Source: a bacterium
Lineage (GTDB): Bacteria; 4484-113; JAFGCY01
Reading direction: 5' to 3'
DNA: 64,000 bases
NCBI GenBank assembly: GCA_016932385.1
Contig: JAFGCY010000100.1
Coordinates: 18,595-82,594, forward strand
Under the pieces are notes generated by a model. It saw only the letters and a program-made list of their open reading frames with translations. It searched no databases and had not been told where the DNA came from. Each line of letters starts with the position of its first letter. Position 1 is the first letter of the stretch. Both the position numbers and the translations under genes were made by a program. Positions 51,743-60,170 of the stretch are shown here, one piece after another.

Positions 51743-52513
51743 TCAGAACACCTCGATGGCATCGGCCGGCGCGATGCCGCCGGCGACACCCACGGTGTGC
51801 GCCGTGATCCGCAGGTGGTCGCGGGTGAGTTCCAACTCGTCGATCACCACGTCGGCGAACATGCCGCCCAGGTCCAGCGCGGGCAGTGTATCGCTGAGCT
51901 CGATCCCGAGCTTGCCCACGCCGAGGTTGAGCTGGCCGGCTTCGATGTCGGTGACCTTCAGCCGGATCCGCGTGCCGTCCTCGATGAAAAACCGCCCCTT
52001 GGCGGCCAGCTTCACCTTGCCGATGAACTTGACCTTGCGCTTGGCGGTTACTTTGACCGCGTCCGACTCAAACTCGATCTCGACCTGCTCCAGGCCCTCC
52101 TGTTCGATCAACGGCACGAGCCGGGACTTGAGCTCTTCTGCCGGCACCCGCAGCGTGATCCGGGCCGACTCGACCGCGGTGATCTCGGCCTTGTCGCCGC
52201 GGATGATCTGCCGCAGGTTGAAATCCACATTGGTCGCATCGAATTTCAGCAGGTCGCAGGCCAGGTCGTCGATCACCGCGCTGGGGCTCTCGACATGGAA
52301 GCCCGGCAGGTGGCCCCGGACGGTCGCCGCGGCGCCGCCGAGCTCAATATCGACCGTGGCCTCCGCCGGCAGGCTGAGCTCGCGCCGCACCGCATTGGCG
52401 AGCATCGTCGTGAGCCGCGGCAGCAAAACAGCCTGCACCACCGCGAAGCCGCCGAGGACCAGCACGATCAGCCCCGCTATAATTCCGACCAGCCAGCGCC
52501 AGCGCTTCGCCAC
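51743..52513 (-). CDS. DUF2993 (LmeA-like) envelope protein
   Basis: 256 residues with a single N-terminal membrane anchor (WLVGIIAGLIVLVLGGFAVV). The rest is a repetitive beta-rich fold with VLLPRLTTMLANAVRREL at its start and KARFF-like KLAAKGRFFIEDGTRIRL, EAGQLNLGVGKL in the second half, as in DUF2993 proteins, which are thought to bind lipid in the envelope. The family assignment is from pattern. It is 84 bp upstream of the epimerase gene in the same direction. Confidence 0.65.
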   Translation of the reverse strand: MAKRWRWLVGIIAGLIVLVLGGFAVVQAVLLPRLTTMLANAVRRELSLPAEATVDIELGGAAATVRGHLPGFHVESPSAVIDDLACDLLKFDATNVDFNLRQIIRGDKAEITAVESARITLRVPAEELKSRLVPLIEQEGLEQVEIEFESDAVKVTAKRKVKFIGKVKLAAKGRFFIEDGTRIRLKVTDIEAGQLNLGVGKLGIELSDTLPALDLGGMFADVVIDELELTRDHLRITAHTVGVAGGIAPADAIEVF

Positions 52514-52669
52514 GAAAGTCCTCGCACACCTGTAATTAACCTGGCCGCACGGGCCGTCTAGATACTACACCAACCGGCGGCGGAAGATGGCGCACCTTGA
52601 CTAAAACGCGCTAACCTGCGAGCGGGCCGGCCGGCCCGGACCACCGAACTCGGCTAGAGCCAGGCATAA

Positions 52670-52693
52670 AAGACCCGGCGGATGCCGGGTCTT
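52670..52693 (-). terminator. Rho-independent terminator of the beta-repeat lipoprotein gene
   Basis: A perfect 10-bp stem (AAGACCCGGC/GCCGGGTCTT) with a 4-nt loop, followed on the minus strand by TTTTATG, lies ~47 bp beyond the stop at 52741. Confidence 0.85.
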
Positions 52694-52740
52694 CAGCTTA
52701 CACTTATTCCGCGCTAGGTGGTGGGTACTAGCGTAGTGCG

Positions 52741-54435
52741 CTACCTTATGCCTGGTTCTCCCAGCAGGTAGACGGTCACGGCTACGGGGGTGCCATTGTC
52801 GTCCAAGAGCGCCTCGACGAGGACGCAGTCGCCGACCTCCACATCATCCGGCGTGATCGGCTCCATCAGCTCGTCGAACCACAGCGTGTCTTCGTCATAC
52901 TCCACGACGAGGCCGTCGAAGAAGGTAATTGTGCTGTCCGTCAGCTGGGAAATTTCGCCGATGAAGATCAGCGGCTCGTTGCCGGGATCGCCGGGCTCAC
53001 CCGGGTCGCCCATGTCCATCACCATCAGCGCCCACCAGCCGCCATCGGTCTCGAGGGCGTCGACGTGGACGAAGTCGCCGACCGCGAAGTCCTCGGGCCC
53101 GCCTTCGCCATCTTCCGTCAGCCAGATGGTGTCGGCATCCCAGCTGATCTCCGCCGCCTGGCCGCACCAGTCGACCGTCAGGGTCTGGTTGCCCAGCGCG
53201 GTGATCTCACCGTCGATCGGCCAAATGTCATCCCGGCCGGGATCGCCCGGCGGGGTGTTCGGGTCCTCCGGCAGTTCCATCACGAACATCGCCATCAACC
53301 CGGACAGGCCGTCGATCTCGACCGCGTCGATCAGCACGTAATCGCCCGGCTCGAAATCGTCGGCCGAAGGCGTGCCGTCGAACTCCAGCGGGAACCACTC
53401 GGTGTTGTCGTCGTAGTTGCAGGCGGAGCCGTCGGCCAGCGTGATCAGGCCGTCGCCGATCGTGGCGATCTCGCCTTCCAGGGGCACATACGGGATGCCC
53501 GGATCGGGTTGGCCCATCTCCTGGACCATGATCGCCAAGATACCGTCGTCGGTGACCAGCGTGTCGACGAACACCTCGTCGCCCGCCGCGAAGTCCGCCG
53601 GACCGGCTTCGTTGCCGTACTCGTCGAACCACATCGTATCGTCGTCGTAATCGATCCGATACATGAAACCGTCATTACCGGGATCCGTGCGGGGCAGCGG
53701 ATCGCACCCGGGGTCCATCGACCAGAGCATGAAATAGCCCTCGCCCATCGAGTCGATCACGCCGCAGAACGGGAAGGGGTAATCCCCGGGATCGCCCGGC
53801 ATGCCCGGGTCGTCGGCGGTAAACAGGTGGCTTTGCAGGATCGTCAGGCGTTCGCCACCCCAGACGATCACCAGCCAGTAGGCGTTGCCCAGGCTGGAGA
53901 TCAGGTGGGTGGTATTCTCGCTGAGATCGATCTCCGCCTCGGGCAGGTTGGTCGTAATGTAGTACTCCCAGTAGCCGTCGTCGTAGTTGCTGAAGCCCAC
54001 GCTGTACTCACAGTTCGGGCTGCCCGGAATCGTCTCGATCGCGAACTTCGTGATCTTCATTCCGGCCAGGTCCTCGGCCTTGTACATCGCCCAGGCCGGA
54101 TCCTCCGCGCTGGACTCCAGGATCAGCATGTCGCCGTCCGTCGAGGCCCCCGAGGCAACCAGGAAGTCCGAGCCGGGATAGTCCAGGATCGCGCTGGTCG
54201 AGCGCGCGGAAGCCTCCGCCGCCACGTCTTCCAGCCCCGTCGGCAGCGCCGGGATCGCCGAGCCCAGCGGCAGGATGTTGCCGCTTGGGGTTTCCCCGCT
54301 TTCGTTGGTGGTTTCGGGCGTGATTGTCGTGTCCGGAGTGATTACAGCACCGCCGCCGCAGCCGGCCAGCAGCAGCGCGCAGATGACTGCAAATAATGTA
54401 ATTACCAATGGTAATTTCAGGTTGTCTTTCGACAT
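52741..54435 (-). CDS. Lipoprotein with shared N-terminal domain and four DUF5666-like beta repeats
   Basis: 564 residues; GGAGGTGAG precedes ATG 54435. Lipobox LLAGC follows the signal helix. Residues ~75-215 resemble the module shared with other lipoproteins here (YSVGFSNYDDGYWEYY ... NAYWLVIVWGGERLTILQS). Then come four repeats of ~75-85 residues, each beginning with the form xxGEIxxxGxxxxTL and containing DDxTxWxxE plus AxGDxVxVDALxxDGG; these look like DUF5666-type OB-like beta domains. The same repeat type ends the lipoprotein at 56233-58587. Linkers are DPGDPG-rich. It is divergent from a MocR regulator gene. Confidence 0.78.
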   Translation of the reverse strand: MSKDNLKLPLVITLFAVICALLLAGCGGGAVITPDTTITPETTNESGETPSGNILPLGSAIPALPTGLEDVAAEASARSTSAILDYPGSDFLVASGASTDGDMLILESSAEDPAWAMYKAEDLAGMKITKFAIETIPGSPNCEYSVGFSNYDDGYWEYYITTNLPEAEIDLSENTTHLISSLGNAYWLVIVWGGERLTILQSHLFTADDPGMPGDPGDYPFPFCGVIDSMGEGYFMLWSMDPGCDPLPRTDPGNDGFMYRIDYDDDTMWFDEYGNEAGPADFAAGDEVFVDTLVTDDGILAIMVQEMGQPDPGIPYVPLEGEIATIGDGLITLADGSACNYDDNTEWFPLEFDGTPSADDFEPGDYVLIDAVEIDGLSGLMAMFVMELPEDPNTPPGDPGRDDIWPIDGEITALGNQTLTVDWCGQAAEISWDADTIWLTEDGEGGPEDFAVGDFVHVDALETDGGWWALMVMDMGDPGEPGDPGNEPLIFIGEISQLTDSTITFFDGLVVEYDEDTLWFDELMEPITPDDVEVGDCVLVEALLDDNGTPVAVTVYLLGEPGIR

Positions 54436-54511
54436 TACTCACCTCCGTTTGCTGCCCACAGTGTATCGTCGCAGCCGCCCGTCGAAAAGATACAATTCCT
54501 GCCGAAATCGA

Positions 54512-54671
54512 TTAGGACAGTCTGGGACAGTTAACTCAGAAATCGCCCTCGCGCGCGGGCCCATTGTCCAATCGAAGCGGCGATCGGCCTGTTCTCCGGC
54601 TGAATTTTCAGCTATGTGCCGCAGGTGTCCTAACCGAAATTGGCCGGAATTGTCCCAAACGATCTGGGACA
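54512..54671. promoter_or_regulatory. Five TGTCCYA/TRGGACA boxes between the lipoprotein and MocR genes
   Basis: TTAGGACA (54512-54519), TGGGACA (54523-54529), TGTCCTAA (54626-54633), TGTCCCA (54651-54657) and TGGGACA (54665-54671). The last two form a perfect inverted repeat with a 7-bp spacer, and the first and third are exact reverse complements. They lie upstream of the -10 box of the MocR gene and so are likely binding sites of that regulator. Confidence 0.65.
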
Positions 54672-54678
54672 CCGTAAG

Positions 54679-54684
54679 TATAAT
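54679..54684 (+). promoter_or_regulatory. -10 box (TATAAT) of the MocR-type regulator
   Basis: TATAAT is 4 nt from ATG 54689 and 19 nt from an in-frame GTG at 54704 that has GAGGT in front. No -35 hexamer is seen; the TGTCCCA inverted repeat occupies that position, as expected for activator-dependent control. Confidence 0.5.
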
Positions 54685-54688
54685 TACT

Positions 54689-56236
54689 ATGGCTGAGGTA
54701 GATGTGAACCTGCGAATAAAAAAGAACGGCAGCGAACCTGTTTACCAGCAGATCAAGCGCCAGATTTCCCAGTTGATCGCCGACGGCATGCTCGCCCCCG
54801 GTACGCGCCTGCCGAGTGTGCGGCAACTCGCCTCGACGTTGGGAGTCTCAAAGAACACCGTGAACATGGCCTACGCGGAACTGGTCGCCAACAACATTAT
54901 CGAATCCCGGCGCGGCAACGGTGTTTTCGTCACCGAGCTGCTGGATATCGCCACGGGTGCCAATCTGGACCGCCGCCAGGAGATGACCCACGAATTGGGT
55001 GACTTTCCGGCGATGCGGTGGGAACCGTATTTCTTCGCCAGCGAGTTCTTCGGCATGCCGGTGACGAAAGCGGCCGGCGAACGGATCCGCTTCACGAAGG
55101 CCTATCCAGACCCCGCCCTGTTTCCCTTCGCCAAGATCAAGCAGGTTACAGCCAACATGCTATGGTCACCCGAGGAGCATTTCTTCGACATCGGCCATAT
55201 CCAGGGCTACCAGCCACTCGTCGAGCACCTGGAGAAACAGATGGCGCTGGCCGGCGTGCCGATGGCGCCCGGGCAGAACGACATCATCCTGACCAGCGGG
55301 TTCCAGCGGGGGCTGGCGCTGCTGCTCGATTATCTGGTCAAGCCCGGGCAGAAGATCGCCATCGAGTCGCCGTCGTATTCCGGCCTGCTCAACATGCTGA
55401 TCGCCAAGCGCATCGACTATGTGCCGGTACCCGTGGACGGCAAAGGCATCGACACGGAATACCTGGCGGGCGCCCTGACGCGCGAGGAGATCAAGGCGCT
55501 GATCGTCACGCCGTCCTTCCACAATCCGACCGGCGTGACCATGACCAACGACCGCCGCGAGCACTTGCTGCGGTTGGCGATGCAGTGGCGGATCCCGATC
55601 ATCGAAGACGACTGGGGCCGGCTGCTCCGGTACGAGGGCACCGATTATCCGCCGCTGAAGGCGATGGACCAGGGCGGGTATGTCATCCACCTCGGCACGT
55701 TCAGCAAATGCTTCATGCCGGGCCTGCGCCTGGGATGGATTACCTGTCCCGCGGACATCAGCGTGCAATTGTTGCGCGCCAAGCTGGGCGCTGACTGCGG
55801 GGACAGCTATTTCCTGCAGGCACTGCTGTATGAATTCATCCAGAAGGGCCACTTCGAAAGGCATCTAAGGAAGTCGAACAAGGAATACAAGGCCCGGCGC
55901 GACGCGATGTGCCAGGCGTTAAGCCAAAACCTGCCCGCCGGCTGCCGGTTCAGAACACCGCAAGGCGGTTTTTGCGTCTGGGTGGAGCTGCCCCCGGGAA
56001 TGATGTCGGTACCGCTATTCACGATCGCCAAGGAACGCGGCGTCGAGTTCATCCCCGCGGCGTTCCTGATGCCCCGGCGGGAGGATGCCGCCGCTTTCCG
56101 GTTGAGTTTCTCACGGAATTCAGTCGAGGAGATCACCTTAGGTATCGAGCGATTGTGTCAAGTCATCGCGGAGTGCGTTGCCAGGCCGGAACTGCTTCAG
56201 TCCGAAGTGGTTGGTTATAAGGACTTATACAAATGA
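54689..56236 (+). CDS. MocR/PdxR-type GntR regulator with aminotransferase domain
   Basis: 515 residues from ATG 54689; GTG 54704 is an alternative start. The winged helix is clear: EPVYQQIKRQISQLIADG, then LPSVRQLASTLGVSKNTVNMAYAEL. The C-terminal ~370 residues are a fold-type I PLP domain with PSFHNPTG, IIEDDWGRLLRY and GTFSKCFMPGLRLGW, in which the Lys (about residue 340) is the PLP Schiff base. MocR regulators sense PLP or amino-compound metabolites and often activate the divergent gene. Here the divergent gene is a lipoprotein and the downstream gene (ATGA overlap) is a lipoprotein with the same repeat, so the regulator probably controls both. Confidence 0.9.
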   Translation: MAEVDVNLRIKKNGSEPVYQQIKRQISQLIADGMLAPGTRLPSVRQLASTLGVSKNTVNMAYAELVANNIIESRRGNGVFVTELLDIATGANLDRRQEMTHELGDFPAMRWEPYFFASEFFGMPVTKAAGERIRFTKAYPDPALFPFAKIKQVTANMLWSPEEHFFDIGHIQGYQPLVEHLEKQMALAGVPMAPGQNDIILTSGFQRGLALLLDYLVKPGQKIAIESPSYSGLLNMLIAKRIDYVPVPVDGKGIDTEYLAGALTREEIKALIVTPSFHNPTGVTMTNDRREHLLRLAMQWRIPIIEDDWGRLLRYEGTDYPPLKAMDQGGYVIHLGTFSKCFMPGLRLGWITCPADISVQLLRAKLGADCGDSYFLQALLYEFIQKGHFERHLRKSNKEYKARRDAMCQALSQNLPAGCRFRTPQGGFCVWVELPPGMMSVPLFTIAKERGVEFIPAAFLMPRREDAAAFRLSFSRNSVEEITLGIERLCQVIAECVARPELLQSEVVGYKDLYK

Positions 56237-58587
56237 AACATCTAAACCGCAATTGGCGCTTGATTTGCCTTTCGACACTGGTACTCGCGCTGGTGGCGTG
56301 CGCGGGCCGGACCGTGATCCAGGCGCCGCCGGAAGAATCCGGCCCACCCGTGACGAACACGGCCCGGATCACGCTGGAGGCGCTTTACGGCAGTTCGGCC
56401 GCCGGCGTCAACTATAAACAGTCCGCGCACACGGTCGTGGTTTCCTTTACGGCGGTTCCCGCGACCGGCCAGTTCGTCCGGCTGACGCCGCCCGCCGGCA
56501 CCTACTTCGCCACCGATCCTCAGTGGGACTCCACGACTGCCGGCCGGCAGGATGTCCTGCCGTTGGCCCTGGCCGCCGACGGCGGCCTGGAGCTGAGCGT
56601 GGTGCCGCTGAGCAGCTTCGAGGGCGGCTGCCTGGCCCTGACCTTGGACCTGCTGAATGAAGCCCCGCTCGAGGCAATCGACAACAATAACGCAGCGCAG
56701 GCTGAAGGCCTGTCCTTGGTCGACCTCGGCGACGGCAAGGTGGAGTTGAGTTGGGTCGAGTGTTGCGCCGGCGATTACAACTTCGACGGTTCGGTGGATG
56801 CGCGCGATGTCCTGCCGATCGCCGAGTGCCTGGGCCAGACGTATGACCTGCGCAGATCGGACCTGTCCTCGGACCGCCTGTACTGGCTGGACGGCGATGG
56901 CGACGGCACCATCACCGTGCTCGATCTGCAGTGCATCGTTGATAACTACAAGGCCAGCATTGCCGGTTTCGTCGTCAGCCACAATGACAAGTTGATCCGC
57001 GGCGAAGGCGACGGCGAACTGGAACTCACGGTCGCCCACGATCGCGGCCGGGCGCGCCCCGGCCTGCCGGCCCAGTATAGCCTCGAGATCGCCGGCGCGA
57101 CCACCGACAGCTGGAGCATTGCCGCCGTGGACGCCGCGGGCAACCCCGGCGACGCCATCTCGATCAGCTACCAGCCCGCCGACCTGGCAGTGCAGGTCAC
57201 GGTTACGGGCCTGGAGTTGTTCGCGATTGAAAACCTGGTACCGGGTTACAGCGAGCCGGTCAAGATCGGTTCGCGCGTCATCGATCCAATCGAAACCATC
57301 GGCCAACCGGTCGTGGCCAATGCCGTGATCGTGGGCGAGAACCAGTTCGCGTTCGTCGAAGTACCCCGCGATCACCAGCTGCTGCTGGACGTCCAGTACC
57401 TGCCGGTCACCGACCTGACGACCGGGCAGGCCGTCGAGCTACCGTCCGACCAGATAACCGCCGACTTGCTGGCCAGCCTGATCTCGTCGGCGATCCCGTT
57501 CGAGCTGGCCGCCGATGCGGCCGGAACGACCGAAATGGACATCGATATCTCCTTCATGCCGCTGGAAAGCGGCGGTTACTCGATCGATGTGTTCAGCGAG
57601 ACACGGACACCGGACGGTTACGCCTCGGCGCTGCACACGAGCCTGGACTATCCCGAGTCGCTGGTCAAGCTGGACCTTGACTTGGACGGCGACTTCGGCG
57701 AGGAGTGGCAGCTCTACGACGAAGACCGCAACGGCCTGAGCAGTACCTGGGAGGACGAAGAGCTGCTCCTGAGTTACCTGGCGGAAGGTCGGCCCTGCGA
57801 CGTGATCGCCAATATTGACAGCGTCGATCAGGCGCAAGGGCAGATCGTGATTACGAACATTGCGGGTCTCGATCCCTACCAGGCCGTCCCGCCGGGCGCG
57901 GACGCGCTGACCGTCTGGGTCCACGAGTTCACTGCGATCGATCCCGGGATCGATCCCTGGCATCCCGATCCCGCGACGCGCTACCTGCTGAACCTGATGG
58001 TCTACGAGGACGATGAAGCGGGAACCTTCATCAACTTCGCCGACATTATCGAGATCTACCACGAACCCGATCACGATCCCAATCCGGGCGATCCCACCCA
58101 CAGCTGGCCGCTGGAAGGCACGGTGGTCGCGGTCGGCGACTACAGCCTCGCGCTGGAATCGGGCGCGGAGACGATCGTCGTCACCTACACCGACAGTACT
58201 GTATTCGAATCCGGTAACGGCTTTGTGGACGCGTCGGCGATCGCGGTGGGCGATTACGTGCATGTCCAGGTCTACCTGATCTACGACCGCTGGCTGGCGA
58301 ACTGGGTGTTCCTGCTCGACGAACCCGTCGATCCCTGGACCGATCCGGGCGGCGCCTGGCCGCTGGACGGCCTGATCACGGCCATCGGCGACGGCTGCAT
58401 CACGATTGAGTACGAGGGCCTGCCGGTCCAGGTTTACTGCGACGAGACAACCGACATCTTCGTTGACCCGATCGAGGGCGACGGCGCGCTCAGCGACTTG
58501 GCGGTCGGCGACTGGGTGCACTGCGACGCGCAAAACACGGCCGCGGGCATGTGGGCGCTGGTGATCATCAAACTGGCCGCCGACTAA
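56233..58587 (+). CDS. Lipoprotein with dockerin-like domain and DUF5666-like repeats
   Basis: 784 residues. The ATG overlaps the MocR stop (ATGA). Lipobox VACA (Cys23) follows the signal helix. Residues ~175-240 hold a dockerin-type pair of calcium loops, GDYNFDGSVDARDVLPIA and DGDGDGTITVLDLQCIVDNY, each with the D-x-D/N-x-D pattern of type I dockerins. The middle is beta-rich, with another D-x-D region (DLDLDGDFGEEWQLYDED). Two DUF5666-like repeats end the protein (WPLEGTVVAVGDYSLAL, WPLDGLITAIGDGCITI), the same type as in the divergent lipoprotein. A structural or surface-assembly role is likely; no enzyme motif is visible. Confidence 0.78.
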   Translation: MKHLNRNWRLICLSTLVLALVACAGRTVIQAPPEESGPPVTNTARITLEALYGSSAAGVNYKQSAHTVVVSFTAVPATGQFVRLTPPAGTYFATDPQWDSTTAGRQDVLPLALAADGGLELSVVPLSSFEGGCLALTLDLLNEAPLEAIDNNNAAQAEGLSLVDLGDGKVELSWVECCAGDYNFDGSVDARDVLPIAECLGQTYDLRRSDLSSDRLYWLDGDGDGTITVLDLQCIVDNYKASIAGFVVSHNDKLIRGEGDGELELTVAHDRGRARPGLPAQYSLEIAGATTDSWSIAAVDAAGNPGDAISISYQPADLAVQVTVTGLELFAIENLVPGYSEPVKIGSRVIDPIETIGQPVVANAVIVGENQFAFVEVPRDHQLLLDVQYLPVTDLTTGQAVELPSDQITADLLASLISSAIPFELAADAAGTTEMDIDISFMPLESGGYSIDVFSETRTPDGYASALHTSLDYPESLVKLDLDLDGDFGEEWQLYDEDRNGLSSTWEDEELLLSYLAEGRPCDVIANIDSVDQAQGQIVITNIAGLDPYQAVPPGADALTVWVHEFTAIDPGIDPWHPDPATRYLLNLMVYEDDEAGTFINFADIIEIYHEPDHDPNPGDPTHSWPLEGTVVAVGDYSLALESGAETIVVTYTDSTVFESGNGFVDASAIAVGDYVHVQVYLIYDRWLANWVFLLDEPVDPWTDPGGAWPLDGLITAIGDGCITIEYEGLPVQVYCDETTDIFVDPIEGDGALSDLAVGDWVHCDAQNTAAGMWALVIIKLAAD

Positions 58588-58690
58588 GCTGAAGGCGGAT
58601 CTCAGGCAGCGGGGAGCGCTGCTCCGGCGCGGATGGCGGCCGGGTCAGCACAGCGCGGTTAGTGCGACCCGATGGTCGGGCAGTGCGCAA

Positions 58691-58719
58691 TTGCTTTTAA
58701 GCTCGAGAGCCGTTATGCT
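58691..58719 (+). promoter_or_regulatory. Sigma-70-type promoter upstream of the hypothetical gene at 58801
   Basis: TTGCTT (58691-58696) and TATGCT (58714-58719) are spaced by 17 bp, giving a ~75-nt leader. Confidence 0.5.
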
Positions 58720-58800
58720 CTAGTCAGGTTTTGTCGTATTGTTGAGTGCAGCTGTCCGGCCGGAGCCGGCCGCGACCTACTGTGGACTGGAGGAAGGGAC

Positions 58801-59481
58801 ATGTTTGACTACAGCAATATCGCGTTCTACACCGCGCTCAAGCAAACCGGCAGAGCGCGGTTGGGGCACCTGTGGATGGTCCAGGGCGGTTGGGGCAGCG
58901 AGCCGCCGATCTACTACGGCGCGCCCAGCGATGAATTCCACCGGCGGATGCTTGAACTGACCGAAGCGGACATTATCGAAAGCCATCAGCTCAGCTTCAG
59001 CAGCAGTGAGCACGGCGAGGAATCCGCGTCGATCCTGGCCAGCATTTTCCGCCGGCTGGGCGTGCTGGACGTAAAGGCCAGCAAGCTCAAGGAACTGGAA
59101 TACAGCGCCGAGCTGACGATGCTCGATTACACGCGGCTCAGCGTGCCGCCGGCCGCGTTCAATCCGCTGATCGGCCAGCCGATTCCGGCGATCGCGGGGA
59201 CGGGGCGCTGGGTGATCGCCTACGCCCAGCATGAGGCGTCGCAGGGCCGGTTCAGCCTGAAGTACGACCAGAAGCGAGCGCTGGCCCTGGGCCTGGACCT
59301 GGCGGCCAAAGGGAGTGCCAGCCTCAATTACGAAGGCGAGCACGCCTCGGTGCATTCCTATAACTTCAACGCCGGCGAGCCGGTCGTCTTCGGCGTCAGC
59401 ATCATCCAGCTCGAGGAGAAGTCGAAGAAGTGGAGCAAGTTCGGCACCAAGCATGAGGCGATTCGGTTCGTACACCCATAG
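58801..59481 (+). CDS. Hypothetical protein, conserved-looking, no recognised family
   Basis: 226 residues; GGAGGAAGG lies 3-11 nt before ATG 58801, which is the best start (a longer frame upstream covers the promoter). The protein has no signal peptide or membrane helix. It begins MFDYSNIAFYTALKQTG and has alternating beta-strand segments (LGHLWMVQGGW, WVIAYAQHEA, FSLKYDQKRALALGLDLAA, VVFGVSIIQLEE). The pattern could suit a lipid- or membrane-interacting beta-sandwich, but I cannot name one. It is the last chromosomal-looking gene before the mobile region. Confidence 0.65.
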   Translation: MFDYSNIAFYTALKQTGRARLGHLWMVQGGWGSEPPIYYGAPSDEFHRRMLELTEADIIESHQLSFSSSEHGEESASILASIFRRLGVLDVKASKLKELEYSAELTMLDYTRLSVPPAAFNPLIGQPIPAIAGTGRWVIAYAQHEASQGRFSLKYDQKRALALGLDLAAKGSASLNYEGEHASVHSYNFNAGEPVVFGVSIIQLEEKSKKWSKFGTKHEAIRFVHP

Positions 59482-59657
59482 CTGCACAGGCCCGCATTGG
59501 CAGACAACCAAAGGCTGTGGAATGGAGGACGACCCGGTGCTACGGCATTACAGCGGAGGAGGAGCGCTGTGGGTCAGTCCCCACACCGGTTCGAGGTCGT
59601 GTTGCCGGCGGAATGCGGGGAGCAGCGGAGGTGGCTGGTGGGGAGGACGGGGTAGGA

Positions 59658-59939
59658 TTAACTGCCTTTGAATTCGCTAGCATTTAAGACCTGAGGCACT
59701 TCGTAGATCCCCGATGGATCGATCTCCACCGGGCAGAGCACGGTCCCCGCGACATTTCCGGTGACCGCAGTGCGGTTCATGCTCACACCGGCCACTTCCT
59801 GGCCGGAAATCGCCAGGACCAGTACGCCATCGCTGAGTTGCACCGCGGTGCCGGGATTGAACGTCACGCCGTCAGCCACGGGGTAGTGCTCAAAGGTAAT
59901 GTGGCGCTGCCTGAGCGTCTTGTATCGTTTGAATGCCAT
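59658..59939 (-). CDS. Phage head decoration/DUF2190-like small protein (remnant)
   Basis: 93 residues; GAGGGGAGCC precedes the ATG. The sequence is beta-rich with VTFNPGTAVQLSDGVLVLA and GVSMNRTAVTG, the style of phage capsid stabilising or DUF2190-like proteins. It directly follows (2-nt gap) a fragment that ends in HGFIANFKLKRGA, as expected for two adjacent structural genes of a prophage. No other phage gene is in view, so it is probably a remnant. The family call is tentative. Confidence 0.45.
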   Translation of the reverse strand: MAFKRYKTLRQRHITFEHYPVADGVTFNPGTAVQLSDGVLVLAISGQEVAGVSMNRTAVTGNVAGTVLCPVEIDPSGIYEVPQVLNASEFKGS

Positions 59940-59941
59940 CG

Positions 59942-60091
59942 CTAGGCTCCCCTCTTCAGTTTGAAGTTCGCAATGAAGCCGTGCGCCCGGTGCATGTCCT
60001 CTGATTCGTAGGATGGGCGCTTACTCTTCTGGTTGTCCGCTGTCTGCGCAGCCTGCCTGGGCTCACCCAGGTCCTCGCCAAAGCCCAGCTC
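59942..60091 (-). pseudogene. C-terminal fragment of an interrupted gene (phage-like) at the IS3 left end
   Basis: An open frame of ~49 residues (ELGFGEDLGEPRQAAQ ... HGFIANFKLKRGA, then TAG) is cut off by the IS3 element on its upstream side; the first in-frame stop upstream is at the junction itself. It is followed 2 nt later by the decoration-like gene, so both belonged to one operon. Confidence 0.55.
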
Positions 60092-60170
60092 CTAGTAGTG
60101 GACCCCAAAAACTGGACACGGCGATAAGTGTAATCCTGCGGTAATCTGAGACGAGGAAGGAGCGGAACAG

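Noticed and set aside
53065..54396. Plus-strand open frame opposite the beta-repeat lipoprotein
   Set aside because: It is the mirror of the repeat protein and has no independent start signals.
58801..59481. Gasdermin-like pore-forming protein
   Set aside because: The size and beta-rich character fit loosely, but no specific motif and no adjacent protease gene support it.
59482..59657. Plus-strand coding continuation after the hypothetical gene
   Set aside because: The frame there is Gly/Arg/Trp-rich with no start signal; I see nothing supported in this 176-bp gap.
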